Below, in pieces: positions 9,226 through 16,798 of a stretch of 64,000 nucleotides of DNA. This stretch comes from Streptomyces sp. DG2A-72 (GTDB lineage: Bacteria > Actinomycetota > Actinomycetes > Streptomycetales > Streptomycetaceae): the NCBI RefSeq assembly GCF_030499575.1, contig NZ_JASTLC010000001.1, forward strand, positions 3,558,001 through 3,622,000, read 5' to 3'. Each line of letters begins with the position of its first letter. Within the stretch, counting starts at the first letter, position 1. A program made the position numbers and the translations under genes. Below the pieces are notes generated by a model. That model saw only the letters and a program-made list of their open reading frames with translations. It made no database searches and had not been told where the DNA came from.

Positions 9226-9254
9226 TGGACAGACTCCATTTCCGTGTATATATG
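9226..9254 (+). promoter_or_regulatory. Probable HrdB-type promoter for the UDP-sugar dehydrogenase unit
   Basis: TGGACA (9226-9231), a 17-bp spacer and TATATG (9249-9254) match the vegetative consensus at 5/6 and 4/6 positions. The surrounding bases are unusually A+T-rich for this genome, and the site lies just after a terminator. A 5' leader of about 90 nt would precede the start codon at 9353. Confidence 0.55.
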
Positions 9255-9352
9255 AATTCGCCGCCCGCCCCGAAATTTCCTGACCAAGTTAGCGGCGGTC
9301 AGTTCAATGCCGGTCATCCCAGCAGAGATCAGGAAATGGAGCATCCCTCACG

Positions 9353-10816
9353 ATGTCCGCTGACACCCAACGCCCACGGCTCTCGTTCATCGGCACCGGA
9401 TATCTCGGCGCGACCTACGCCGCCTGTTTCGCCGACCTCGGTTACGACGTGATCGGCTACGACAACGACATCGCGAAGGCCGCGCGGCTCGCCTCCGGCG
9501 TCCTGCCGTTCCATGAACCGGGACTGGATACGCTGCTACGCCGCAATCTCAGGGCCGGCCGCCTCTCCTTCACCGCCGACATCGACGAGACATCCCGCTT
9601 CGCGGACATCCACTTCATCTGCGTCGGCACACCCCAAAGACCCGACGGCCTCGGAGCCGACCTCGGCCACGTCGAGACCGCGGTGACCGCACTCGCCCGC
9701 CATCTGCACCGGGACGCGCTCATCGTCGGCAAGTCGACGGTCCCCGTGGGCACCGCCGAGCACGTCGAGCGGCTGGCCCGGGAACACGCCCCCGAAGGCA
9801 TCGCGGTAGACGTGTCCTGGAGCCCGGAGTTCCTTCAGGAGGGACGTGCCGTCGAGGACGTCCTGCGTCCCAGCCGGATCGTGTTCGGCGTACGCGACGA
9901 GAGCGCACTGGCGCGGCTGCACGCCGCCCATGAGGGCCTCTACCGGCTCGCCGAGCACGAAGGGCGTGAACTGCCCCTGCTCATCACGGACTTCGCCACC
10001 GCCGAGCTGGTGAAGGTGGCGGCCAACTCCTTCCTCGCCACCAAGATCTCCTTCATCAACGCCATGGCCGAGGTGTGCGACACGGCAGGCGCCGACGTCA
10101 CCGAACTCGCCGAGGCCCTGGGCCACGACCCGCGGATCGGCCCGGCCTTCCTGCGTGCGGGTGTCGGATTCGGCGGCGGCTGTCTGGGCAAGGACATCAG
10201 GGCCTTCCAGCAGCGGGCGAGCGAGCTCGGTGCCGTGGGCGCACCGCGCCTGCTGCACGAGGTCGACATGATCAACCAGCGCAGCCGGGCCAGGACCGTC
10301 GAGCTCGCCGCCACCATGCTCGGCGGCACCTCCGCAGACCCGCACCTCGATCTGTCCGGCCACACCGTCGCCGTACTCGGCGCCACCTTCAAACCGGACT
10401 CCGACGACGTCCGCGACTCGCCCGCCCTCGCCGTCGCCTCGGCACTCCGCGCGGCCGGGGCACGAGTGCGTGTCTACGACCCCATGGGCACGGACAACGC
10501 CAGGCGCGCCGAGCCCCTGCTCGACTACGCGGACGACCTCGAATCCGCCGGGGCCGGGGCCGACCTGGTCTGTGTCCTCACGGAATGGGCCGAGTTCCGG
10601 GACGCCGACCCCGCCGTCCTGGGCAAGGTCGTCTCCGTCCCCCGGGTGCTCGACGGGCGGAACTGCCTCGACCCCGCCGCCTGGCGGCAGGCCGGCTGGA
10701 CCTACCGGGCCATCGGCCGCGGCATCGGACAACGCCGCCGCACCGGCACCGTCCACGCGCCCGCCGGCGAGCCCCGTCTGGAGTCCGCCCACCACGAGGA
10801 GATGGCTCATGTCTGA
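9353..10816 (+). CDS. UDP-glucose/GDP-mannose 6-dehydrogenase family protein
   Basis: NAD-dependent four-electron dehydrogenase (487 residues) converting a nucleotide hexose to its uronic acid, most often UDP-glucose to UDP-glucuronate. The N-terminal Rossmann motif is SFIGTGYLGATYAACF. GKSTVPVGTAEHVERL and SPEFLQEGRAVEDVLRPSR are family signatures, and the catalytic cysteine is Cys277 in GFGGGCLGKDIRAFQ. The C-terminal UDP-binding domain holds GATFKPDSDDVRDSPAL. It starts a second transcription unit and overlaps the next epimerase by 8 bases. It implies an acidic sugar in the polymer. GDP-mannose or UDP-HexNAc as substrate cannot be excluded. Confidence 0.9.
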   Translation: MSADTQRPRLSFIGTGYLGATYAACFADLGYDVIGYDNDIAKAARLASGVLPFHEPGLDTLLRRNLRAGRLSFTADIDETSRFADIHFICVGTPQRPDGLGADLGHVETAVTALARHLHRDALIVGKSTVPVGTAEHVERLAREHAPEGIAVDVSWSPEFLQEGRAVEDVLRPSRIVFGVRDESALARLHAAHEGLYRLAEHEGRELPLLITDFATAELVKVAANSFLATKISFINAMAEVCDTAGADVTELAEALGHDPRIGPAFLRAGVGFGGGCLGKDIRAFQQRASELGAVGAPRLLHEVDMINQRSRARTVELAATMLGGTSADPHLDLSGHTVAVLGATFKPDSDDVRDSPALAVASALRAAGARVRVYDPMGTDNARRAEPLLDYADDLESAGAGADLVCVLTEWAEFRDADPAVLGKVVSVPRVLDGRNCLDPAAWRQAGWTYRAIGRGIGQRRRTGTVHAPAGEPRLESAHHEEMAHV

Positions 10817-11744
10817 CGATCGCGACGGCCTCACCCTCGTCACCGGAGGCGCCGGCTTCATCGGCGGCCATCTGATCCGGAAGCTCCTGGCCAAGGCGCC
10901 CGGCACCCGCATCGTCTCCGTCGACAACTACTTCACCGGCAGCCGCGACAACCACATCCAGGACGACCGGGTCCGGTACCTGGAAGGCTGCACCACCGAC
11001 ATCGCCAAGATCTGGGCCGCACACGGCCTCGGCCGCATCGGCACGGTCCACCACCTCGGCGAGTACTCCCGCATCCCCCAGTCCTTCGACGAGCCCGACC
11101 GGGTCTGGGAGTTCAACCTGCTCGGCACCAAGGAAGTGGTGTCGCTGTGCCAGGAGCACGAGGCCCGCCTGGTCTACGCCGGCTCCAGCTCCAAGTTCGG
11201 CAACGGCGGACGCGACGAGCACCTCAACCCGTACGCCTGGACCAAGGCGAAGAACGTCGAGTACCTGCGCAACTACGGCGACTGGTTCGGACTCGACTAC
11301 GTCATCACGTACTTCTACAACGTCTACGGCCCGGGCCAGATCTCGACCGGCACCTACGCCACGGTCATCGGCATCTTCGAGGAGCAGTACCGCCTCGGTC
11401 GCCCGCTCACCGTAGTCGAACCCGGCACGCAGAGCAGGGACTTCACACACGTCGACGACATCGTCGAGGGCATTCTCATCTGCGCGGCCAAGGGGTCCGG
11501 CGACGGATATCTGCTGGGCCGGGGCGAGGAGCACCGGGTGATCGACGTGGCCCGGATGTTCGGCGCGCCGATCGAGTTCGTACCCGCCCGCCGTGGCGAA
11601 CGGACCCGGGGCCGGGCCGACAACTCCAGGGCACGGGCGCTGGGCTGGGAGCCCAGGATCGCCCTGCGCGACTACATCGCGCAGTTCCGCGCGGGCACGG
11701 GCACGAGCGTGCACGCGAGCGTGGACCAACTCGCCCCCGTGTGA
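10809..11744 (+). CDS. NAD-dependent sugar epimerase/dehydratase (extended SDR)
   Basis: Extended short-chain dehydrogenase of 311 residues acting on nucleotide sugars. The cofactor loop is VTGGAGFIGGHLIRKLL, the SSS stretch precedes FGNGGRDEHLNPYAWTK, and the catalytic pair is Tyr142/Lys146. The ending DFTHVDDIVEGILICAAKG is typical of epimerases and 4,6-dehydratases. The start lies inside the last codons of the dehydrogenase gene, suggesting sequential action, for example epimerisation of a UDP-uronic acid. Epimerase and dehydratase activities are not separable by sequence. Confidence 0.85.
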   Translation: MSDDRDGLTLVTGGAGFIGGHLIRKLLAKAPGTRIVSVDNYFTGSRDNHIQDDRVRYLEGCTTDIAKIWAAHGLGRIGTVHHLGEYSRIPQSFDEPDRVWEFNLLGTKEVVSLCQEHEARLVYAGSSSKFGNGGRDEHLNPYAWTKAKNVEYLRNYGDWFGLDYVITYFYNVYGPGQISTGTYATVIGIFEEQYRLGRPLTVVEPGTQSRDFTHVDDIVEGILICAAKGSGDGYLLGRGEEHRVIDVARMFGAPIEFVPARRGERTRGRADNSRARALGWEPRIALRDYIAQFRAGTGTSVHASVDQLAPV

Positions 11745-11853
11745 CGCGCGTCGCGCGCGGCGGCCTTCGTGCTCGACCCGTGCCGTCGCATCCATTTCGA
11801 ACGTCGCTTTTTCCTGTCTCGGGAGGAGTAGTGCCTTGGAAGGAGTAGCCCCC

Positions 11854-12531
11854 GTGCTGAACGAGGTGGAGAGCTCGGCGGCGACGCCGCGGCCACCACT
11901 CATCGGCACGCCCCGTCCGCGCTGCGCAGGCTCCCGCGCCAAGCGCATGCTCGACATCGTGCTCTCCGCGGTTCTGCTGATCGTCTTTCTGCCGCTCATG
12001 ATGGTCATCGGCCTCGCCGTGGCCCTGAGCAGCACCGGACCCGTGATCTTCAGGCAGACCCGGGTCGGCCTCGGTGAACGGCCGTTCACCATGCTGAAGT
12101 TCCGTACCATGCACCACAACACGTCCGTGGGCTTGGTGGACCTGCTGCAGGCCGACGGCCACCAGCTGTCCCTGCGCACCAAGCCCCGGCACGATCCCCG
12201 GATCACGGCGGTCGGCCGCTTCCTGCGCAAGGGCTCCCTGGACGAACTCCCCCAGTTGGTCAACGTGCTGCGAGGCGACATGTCGCTGGTGGGACCGCGC
12301 CCCTGCGAACGCGTCGAGCACACGACGCTGAGCCCGGGGGACCAGGTCAAGCGGGTGTCCGTCAAACCGGGGATGACGGGACTGTGGCAGGTCTCGGGCC
12401 GCTCGACCATCACGGCCGAGAAGGCGATCCAGCTCGACCTGCAGTACATCGACGACTGGCGCCTGCGGCTGGACCTGCTGATCCTCCTACGTACGCTGCC
12501 CGCCGTCCTCAGGACGCGCCATGCGTGGTGA
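11854..12531 (+). CDS. Initiating sugar-phosphate transferase (WcaJ/ExoY family)
   Basis: Phosphoglycosyl transferase (225 residues) that loads the first sugar phosphate onto undecaprenyl phosphate. It has one membrane hairpin (RAKRMLDIVLSAVLLIVFLP) followed by the conserved catalytic region: FRQTRVGLGERPFTMLKFRT, LRKGSLDELPQLVNVLRGDM, SLVGPRP and KPGMTGLWQVSGRS. GTG 11854 is preferred because GGAAGGAG ends 8 bases upstream; an in-frame TTG at 11836 behind GGAGGAG would add six residues. It follows the epimerase gene by 109 bp. This is the committing step of the pathway. Confidence 0.9.
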   Translation: MLNEVESSAATPRPPLIGTPRPRCAGSRAKRMLDIVLSAVLLIVFLPLMMVIGLAVALSSTGPVIFRQTRVGLGERPFTMLKFRTMHHNTSVGLVDLLQADGHQLSLRTKPRHDPRITAVGRFLRKGSLDELPQLVNVLRGDMSLVGPRPCERVEHTTLSPGDQVKRVSVKPGMTGLWQVSGRSTITAEKAIQLDLQYIDDWRLRLDLLILLRTLPAVLRTRHAW

Positions 12532-13585
12532 CCCGGGTGCGACGCCGCAGAGGAACGGGCGGCCGGCGGTCCTGCACGTCGCTGAGGCATGGCAGGGCGG
12601 TGTGCAGGCGATCGTCTACGACTACGTACGGGCCGTTCCGGAGGCGCGGCACCTGCTGCTGAAGGGTGATCGGGAGGGCTACCAGGTCGCCGACGAGGAG
12701 ACCGTCTTCGACGGCGTCTGGCGGATGCCGCCCGGCCACCTGGCACGGGTCCGCGAGGTGGGGCGGCTGTACCGGGAACTACGGCCGGACGTGGTTCACG
12801 CCCACTCCTCGATGGCCGGAGGGTATGTGCGCCTCGCCGCCTCCGTGCCGACACGTCGCATCGTCTACACCCCGCACGGCTTCGCGATGGAGCGCAGCGA
12901 CCTCTCCTGGTACGCGTCGGCGGCGGTGTGGACGGCCGAGCGCGTGCTGTCCCGGCGTACGGGCATCGCGGCGGGCTCCAGCCCTCGGGAGACCGAACTC
13001 GCCCGGCTGCTGCGCAAGCGGCAGCGAACCGTCTACGTGCCCAATGTGGTGCGCCCTCGGACAGGCCCGGGCACGAGCGACACCGACCTGCCATCGCCGA
13101 CCGTCGCCGCGGTCGGAAGACTGTGCACACAGAAGGACCCCGCGTTCTTCGCCGACGCGGCGGCCCGGGGGAAGCAGCTGCTGCCGTCGAGCAACTGGGT
13201 CTGGCTCGGCGGCGGGGAACCCGCCCACCGGGACCGGCTGGAGCGGGCCGGTGTCACGGTCACCGGCTGGCTGGACCACCATGACCTGCAACGACTGCTC
13301 GCCCAGGCCGACGTGTACGCGCACACCGCGTTGTGGGAGGGGGCACCGATGACACTCCTGGAAGCGGTGGGACTGGGGCGTCCTGTCGTGGCACGGCGTA
13401 TCCCGGCACTGGAGTCCCTGGGCCTGCCCGGCCTGGTCGACACACCGGCAGAACTGGCCGCTGCGGCTGTCGCCCTGCTGAAGGACGGTCCCAGCAAGGG
13501 CGCCGAGGAGAGAATGGCCGAGCTGTTCGTCGAGCACAGTCCGGAGCGGCAGCGGACGATGTTGCGGTACGTGTACGGCCATTGA
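12521..13585 (+). CDS. Glycosyltransferase family 4
   Basis: GT-B glycosyltransferase of 354 residues. The N-terminal half contains VLHVAEAWQGGVQAIVYDYV and VHAHSSMAGGYVRLAA. The C-terminal half has VYVPNVVRPR, AAVGRLCTQKDPAFFADAA, VTGWLDHHDLQRLLAQADVY and the EX7E motif WEGAPMTLLEAVGLGRPVV. It starts 11 bases inside the sugar-phosphate transferase gene, so the second sugar may be added by this enzyme right after the initiating step. That pairing is inferred from gene order only. Confidence 0.88.
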   Translation: MRGDPGATPQRNGRPAVLHVAEAWQGGVQAIVYDYVRAVPEARHLLLKGDREGYQVADEETVFDGVWRMPPGHLARVREVGRLYRELRPDVVHAHSSMAGGYVRLAASVPTRRIVYTPHGFAMERSDLSWYASAAVWTAERVLSRRTGIAAGSSPRETELARLLRKRQRTVYVPNVVRPRTGPGTSDTDLPSPTVAAVGRLCTQKDPAFFADAAARGKQLLPSSNWVWLGGGEPAHRDRLERAGVTVTGWLDHHDLQRLLAQADVYAHTALWEGAPMTLLEAVGLGRPVVARRIPALESLGLPGLVDTPAELAAAAVALLKDGPSKGAEERMAELFVEHSPERQRTMLRYVYGH

Positions 13586-13598
13586 CGGATTCCCCGGT

Positions 13599-13634
13599 CC
13601 GGCGCCCCCGTCATCCATCCGGCGGGGGCGTCGG
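13599..13634. terminator. Bidirectional hairpin between converging genes
   Basis: CGCCCCCG (13603-13610) pairs perfectly with CGGGGGCG (13623-13630), and the stem extends to 12 bp with one G-T pair. It covers the stop codon of the GH26-like gene and lies 13 bp after the glycosyltransferase stop. There is no T tract. Confidence 0.55.
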
Positions 13635-14678
13635 CCATGTGACGATGGGCGAGCCCTGCCTCGGGTCGGTCTGGGCGGCCAGCCACACACGGACCAGGGC
13701 GGCCGAATAGGGGTTGTCGGGGCACTGCCACATACCGTGCGGGCATTTGTCGAAGAACGTGCCGTACAGCGGTTTGTGCTGGTCCATCCACGCGAGCATC
13801 CGCAGCGTGTACGTCGCGTTGTCACCGTTGCGGTACAGACCCCACTCGGGATACGAGATCTCCTTCCCGTGGGCCTTCGCGAAATCCACCTGATGCTGCA
13901 GGCCGTAGGGCTCCGAGATCTCCTCGTCGAACGACATCCCCTCCGGCTGGTCGTAGGAGTCCATGCCGATGATGTCCACGAAATTGTCGCCGGGATAGCA
14001 AGCGGTCCATGGAATGTCGTCCATTCCCCGGTTCGGAGTGAAGTCGAATCTGAACTTCTGCTCCGGCACCGAACGCATCACTCTCACGATCCGCCGCCAA
14101 TACGCCTTCCAGCTCACCGGATCAGGACCGCAGCGATGGGTGTACGAGATGCCGTTCATCTCCCAGCCCAGCACGAGAATCGTGTCCGGCACCCCCAGTT
14201 CGACCAGCCGGGTCGCCAGGACCTTGAAGTGCTTGTCGAACTCGCCGGCCGCGCCGCGCCGCAGAAGCTGTCTGACCTCCGCGTCGGAGAGCCCCTCCTC
14301 GTTGCGCTCCTGCATCGGCACATTGAGCGCGAAGAGCCGGTCGTCCTTGGCCCGGCGCCACTCGGCCCACTTGTCCAGGAATCCATGGGCGCCCTCGATA
14401 TTGCTCCACAAGTCCCCCGGCAGATATGTGCGCGCGACACGCAGCTCGTAGCCGTTCAGCCACTTGCTGAGGTCGTTCATCAGCGCCACCGCGGTGGCGC
14501 CGTCGTAGTGGACGTATGCGCCGTACGCGGGAGCGTGAGAGGCCTTCCCCGGCGGCGAGTGCTGTGTCTCCACAGGTGGTGGGGAGGTCGACAACGCGAC
14601 CGATGCGACCGCCGCTGCCGTGCCGGCCGCGATGACCATCAGCCAGCGGCCGACGGCCCGGGGGCGCTCAAGGGCCAT
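13611..14678 (-). CDS. Secreted GH26-like glycoside hydrolase
   Basis: Probable secreted beta-mannanase-type or related endo-hydrolase (355 residues). A signal peptide (RAVGRWLMVIAAGTAAAVAS) leads a TIM-barrel domain. The two expected glutamates are Glu173 in LGWEMNGISYTHRC (acid/base) and Glu278 in ISYPEWGLYRNG (nucleophile), the spacing seen in GH26. ATG 14678 is chosen because GAGGAG lies 5 bases before it; GTG 14684 with GGAG further upstream would add two residues. It faces the exopolysaccharide genes, so it may degrade or release the polymer. Substrate is unproven. Confidence 0.75.
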   Translation of the reverse strand: MALERPRAVGRWLMVIAAGTAAAVASVALSTSPPPVETQHSPPGKASHAPAYGAYVHYDGATAVALMNDLSKWLNGYELRVARTYLPGDLWSNIEGAHGFLDKWAEWRRAKDDRLFALNVPMQERNEEGLSDAEVRQLLRRGAAGEFDKHFKVLATRLVELGVPDTILVLGWEMNGISYTHRCGPDPVSWKAYWRRIVRVMRSVPEQKFRFDFTPNRGMDDIPWTACYPGDNFVDIIGMDSYDQPEGMSFDEEISEPYGLQHQVDFAKAHGKEISYPEWGLYRNGDNATYTLRMLAWMDQHKPLYGTFFDKCPHGMWQCPDNPYSAALVRVWLAAQTDPRQGSPIVTWPTPPPDG

Positions 14679-14882
14679 ACTCACTCCTCATGCTCCGCCC
14701 CCTTATCACCTGACATTCAGTCATATATAGGTAATCTACTGCGGATTCATGGGAGGTGCGCCCCACGCGCTAGCCCGCGAGAGTGAGGAATGACCAGGGA
14801 ATTCGCGGCACGCGTGCAAAGCAAGCCCGGTCTGGATGCACTGTTCGACGACGAATCGTCGGCGACGAAAGGGAGCGAGTCC

Positions 14883-15845
14883 ATGAGCGGGAAGTGTCTG
14901 GTCACCGGTGGAGCGGGCTATGTGGGTGGTGTCGTCGCGCAGCATCTGCTGGAGGCCGGCCACGAGGTCACGGTTCTGGACAATCTCTCGACCGGCTTCC
15001 GCGAAGGCATCCCGAGCGGCGTCACCTTCATCGAGGGCAACATCAAGGACGCCGCCAAGTGGCTCGACGCGTCGTACGACGTGGTGTTGCACTTCGCCGC
15101 GTGCGCGCTGGTCGGCGAGTCGGTCGTACTGCCCGAGAAGTACTGGGACAACAACGTGGCCGGCAGCATGGCGCTGTTGGAGGCGATGCGCTCGGCGGGC
15201 GTGCGCAAGCTCGTCTTCTCCTCCACCGCGGCCACCTACGGCGAGCCGGAGCAGGTCCCGATCGTGGAGACGGCGCCGACCCGGCCGACCAACCCCTACG
15301 GCGCCTCGAAGCTCGCCGTCGACCACATGATCACCGGCGAGGCGGCGGCGCACGGCCTGGCCGCGGTCTCCCTGCGCTACTTCAACGTGGCCGGCGCGTA
15401 CGGCGCCCAGGGCGAGCGGCACAACCCCGAGTCCCACCTCATCCCGCTGGCGCTCCAGGTCGCCCAGGGCAAGCGGGACGCCCTCTCCATCCACGGCGAC
15501 GACTACCCCACGCCCGACGGCACCTGCGTCCGCGACTACATCCACGTCGCCGACCTGGCCGAGGCCCACCTGCTGGCCGTCGAGGCCGCGCAGCCCGGCG
15601 AGCACCTGATCTGCAACCTCGGCAACGGCAACGGCTTCTCGGTGCGCGAGGTCATCGAGACCGTCCGGCAGGTCACCGGGCACCCGATCCCCGAGGTCGT
15701 CACGGCCCGGCGCGGCGGCGACCCGGCGGTGCTGGTGGCCTCCGCCGGGGCCGCCCGCGACAGGCTCGGCTGGAACCCGTCCCGGGCGGACCTCGCGGAG
15801 ATCGTCGCGGATGCGTGGAAGTTCGCGCAGAACACCGTGCGCTGA
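14883..15845 (+). CDS. galE: UDP-glucose 4-epimerase
   Basis: Interconverts UDP-glucose and UDP-galactose for polysaccharide synthesis or galactose use (320 residues). The NAD loop is [20 protein letters not shown], the catalytic pair is Tyr139/Lys143 in [13 protein letters not shown], and [16 protein letters not shown] and [15 protein letters not shown] are family-typical. ATG 14883 follows GGGAG at about 7 bases; an in-frame ATG at 14790 behind GAGGA would add 31 poorly conserved residues. It is divergent from the GH26-like gene across an A+T-rich gap and ends at a repeated hairpin element. UDP-GlcNAc activity is possible. Confidence 0.88.
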   Translation: MSGKCLVTGGAGYVGGVVAQHLLEAGHEVTVLDNLSTGFREGIPSGVTFIEGNIKDAAKWLDASYDVVLHFAACALVGESVVLPEKYWDNNVAGSMALLEAMRSAGVRKLVFSSTAATYGEPEQVPIVETAPTRPTNPYGASKLAVDHMITGEAAAHGLAAVSLRYFNVAGAYGAQGERHNPESHLIPLALQVAQGKRDALSIHGDDYPTPDGTCVRDYIHVADLAEAHLLAVEAAQPGEHLICNLGNGNGFSVREVIETVRQVTGHPIPEVVTARRGGDPAVLVASAGAARDRLGWNPSRADLAEIVADAWKFAQNTVR

Positions 15846-15883
15846 GCGTGGTTGCGCAGTTCGCTTGCTGCGGGCCGGTGGGG

Positions 15884-15921
15884 GCTGGTCGCGCAGTTCC
15901 CCGCGCCCCTTCGGGGCGCTG
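15884..15921. repeat. Dispersed GCGCCCC-TTC-GGGGCGC hairpin element, copy A
   Basis: Hairpin GCGCCCC/GGGGCGC at 15903-15919 preceded by TCGCGCAGTTCCCC. It lies between the converging galE and MPETG-protein genes and may end both transcripts. Related copies occur near 24.8, 34.6, 36.3 and 52.7 kb. Confidence 0.7.
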
Positions 15922-15923
15922 TA

Positions 15924-16628
15924 CTACCGGTGGGCGCCTGCCCGGCCTCGTCGGTACAGGACGGTTCCGGCGGCCAGGAGTGCTCCGCCGGCGGCCGTGG
16001 CCGCGATGATGCCCTCAGCGCCGGTCTCGGGCATGTGCGGATGGTGCGGCTTCACCGGCGGTGTCTTCGACGGGGTGGGCGTCGGCTTGTGGGAGGGCGG
16101 CGGCGTGACCGTCTTGGTCGGTGTGGGGGTGGGTGTGGGCTCGGGGTGGTGGCTGTGGCACTCGCAGGTCGGCTTCTCGCTCGGCTCCTCGCGACCGTAG
16201 CCGGGCGGCTCTTCCGGACCGTAACCGGACGGCTCCTCGCGGCCGTATCCGGACGGGACCTCGCTGCCGTATCCGGACGGCTCTTCGTGGCCGTACGCGG
16301 GCGGGACCTCGCTGCCGTTGCCGGACGGCTGCTCGGAGTGGTGTCCGGACGTGTCCTCCATGTCGTAGCCGAAGGTGCCGTCTTCGAACCACGGCTGCGG
16401 GACTTGCAGCCGGTCCAGCCGCTCGTCCAGGTTGTTCAGCTTGTCGTCCAGGTCGTCCAGGTCGTCCTCGGTGTCCCACCGAGCCGCGTTGCCGGACAGT
16501 ACGGCCGGGGACTGGGCCGCGGTCCCGAGCATGCCGGGTGTCGCGAAGGCCCATGTGCCGTACAGGGACAGGGCGCTTGTCGTGGCGGCGACGGCCACGA
16601 TCAATCCCTTGCTGAGGGTCTGTCGCAC
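15924..16628 (-). CDS. Cell-wall-anchored repeat protein with MPETG sorting signal
   Basis: Secreted protein of 234 residues, no known enzymatic domain. GTG start behind GAGAGGAAG. Residues 1-30 form a signal peptide. Residues 54-75 are an acidic, leucine-spaced stretch (DDLDDLDDKLNNLDERLDRL) that may be a short coiled coil. Residues 100-150 are tandem units of the type EEPSGYG. Residues 155-190 are rich in His, Pro and Thr with CECHSHH, which could bind metal. The C terminus has MPETG (residues 199-203), a hydrophobic segment and RRGR, the order of a sortase substrate. MPETG departs from LAETG, common in this genus. No sortase gene is nearby. Confidence 0.75.
   Translation of the reverse strand: MRQTLSKGLIVAVAATTSALSLYGTWAFATPGMLGTAAQSPAVLSGNAARWDTEDDLDDLDDKLNNLDERLDRLQVPQPWFEDGTFGYDMEDTSGHHSEQPSGNGSEVPPAYGHEEPSGYGSEVPSGYGREEPSGYGPEEPPGYGREEPSEKPTCECHSHHPEPTPTPTPTKTVTPPPSHKPTPTPSKTPPVKPHHPHMPETGAEGIIAATAAGGALLAAGTVLYRRGRAGAHR
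16190..16345 (-). repeat. In-frame tandem repeats in the MPETG protein gene
   Basis: About five imperfect units of roughly 27-30 bp, recognisable by CCGTA-CCGG-CGG and TCCTCG or TCTTCG blocks, encode Ser-Gly-Tyr-Gly-Glu-Glu-Pro units. Unit number probably varies between strains by slippage or recombination. Confidence 0.7.
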
Positions 16629-16798
16629 TCTCGTTGTCTTCCTCTCAGGGGCGAAGCCGGTCGTCGCGGGGACCGCGCTGCCGCGCGTTCGTATGCGCCA
16701 CGACCTGCAAACTGTGAACGAGATGTGGAGACCCAAGGAAACCGATATGTGCAAATGTCTGGGTAATTCACCTGATCGCCCGCCCATGCCCGGTGGGC

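Noticed and set aside
16190-16345. Non-coding minisatellite
   Set aside because: The units keep the reading frame of the sortase substrate and encode a regular peptide repeat.
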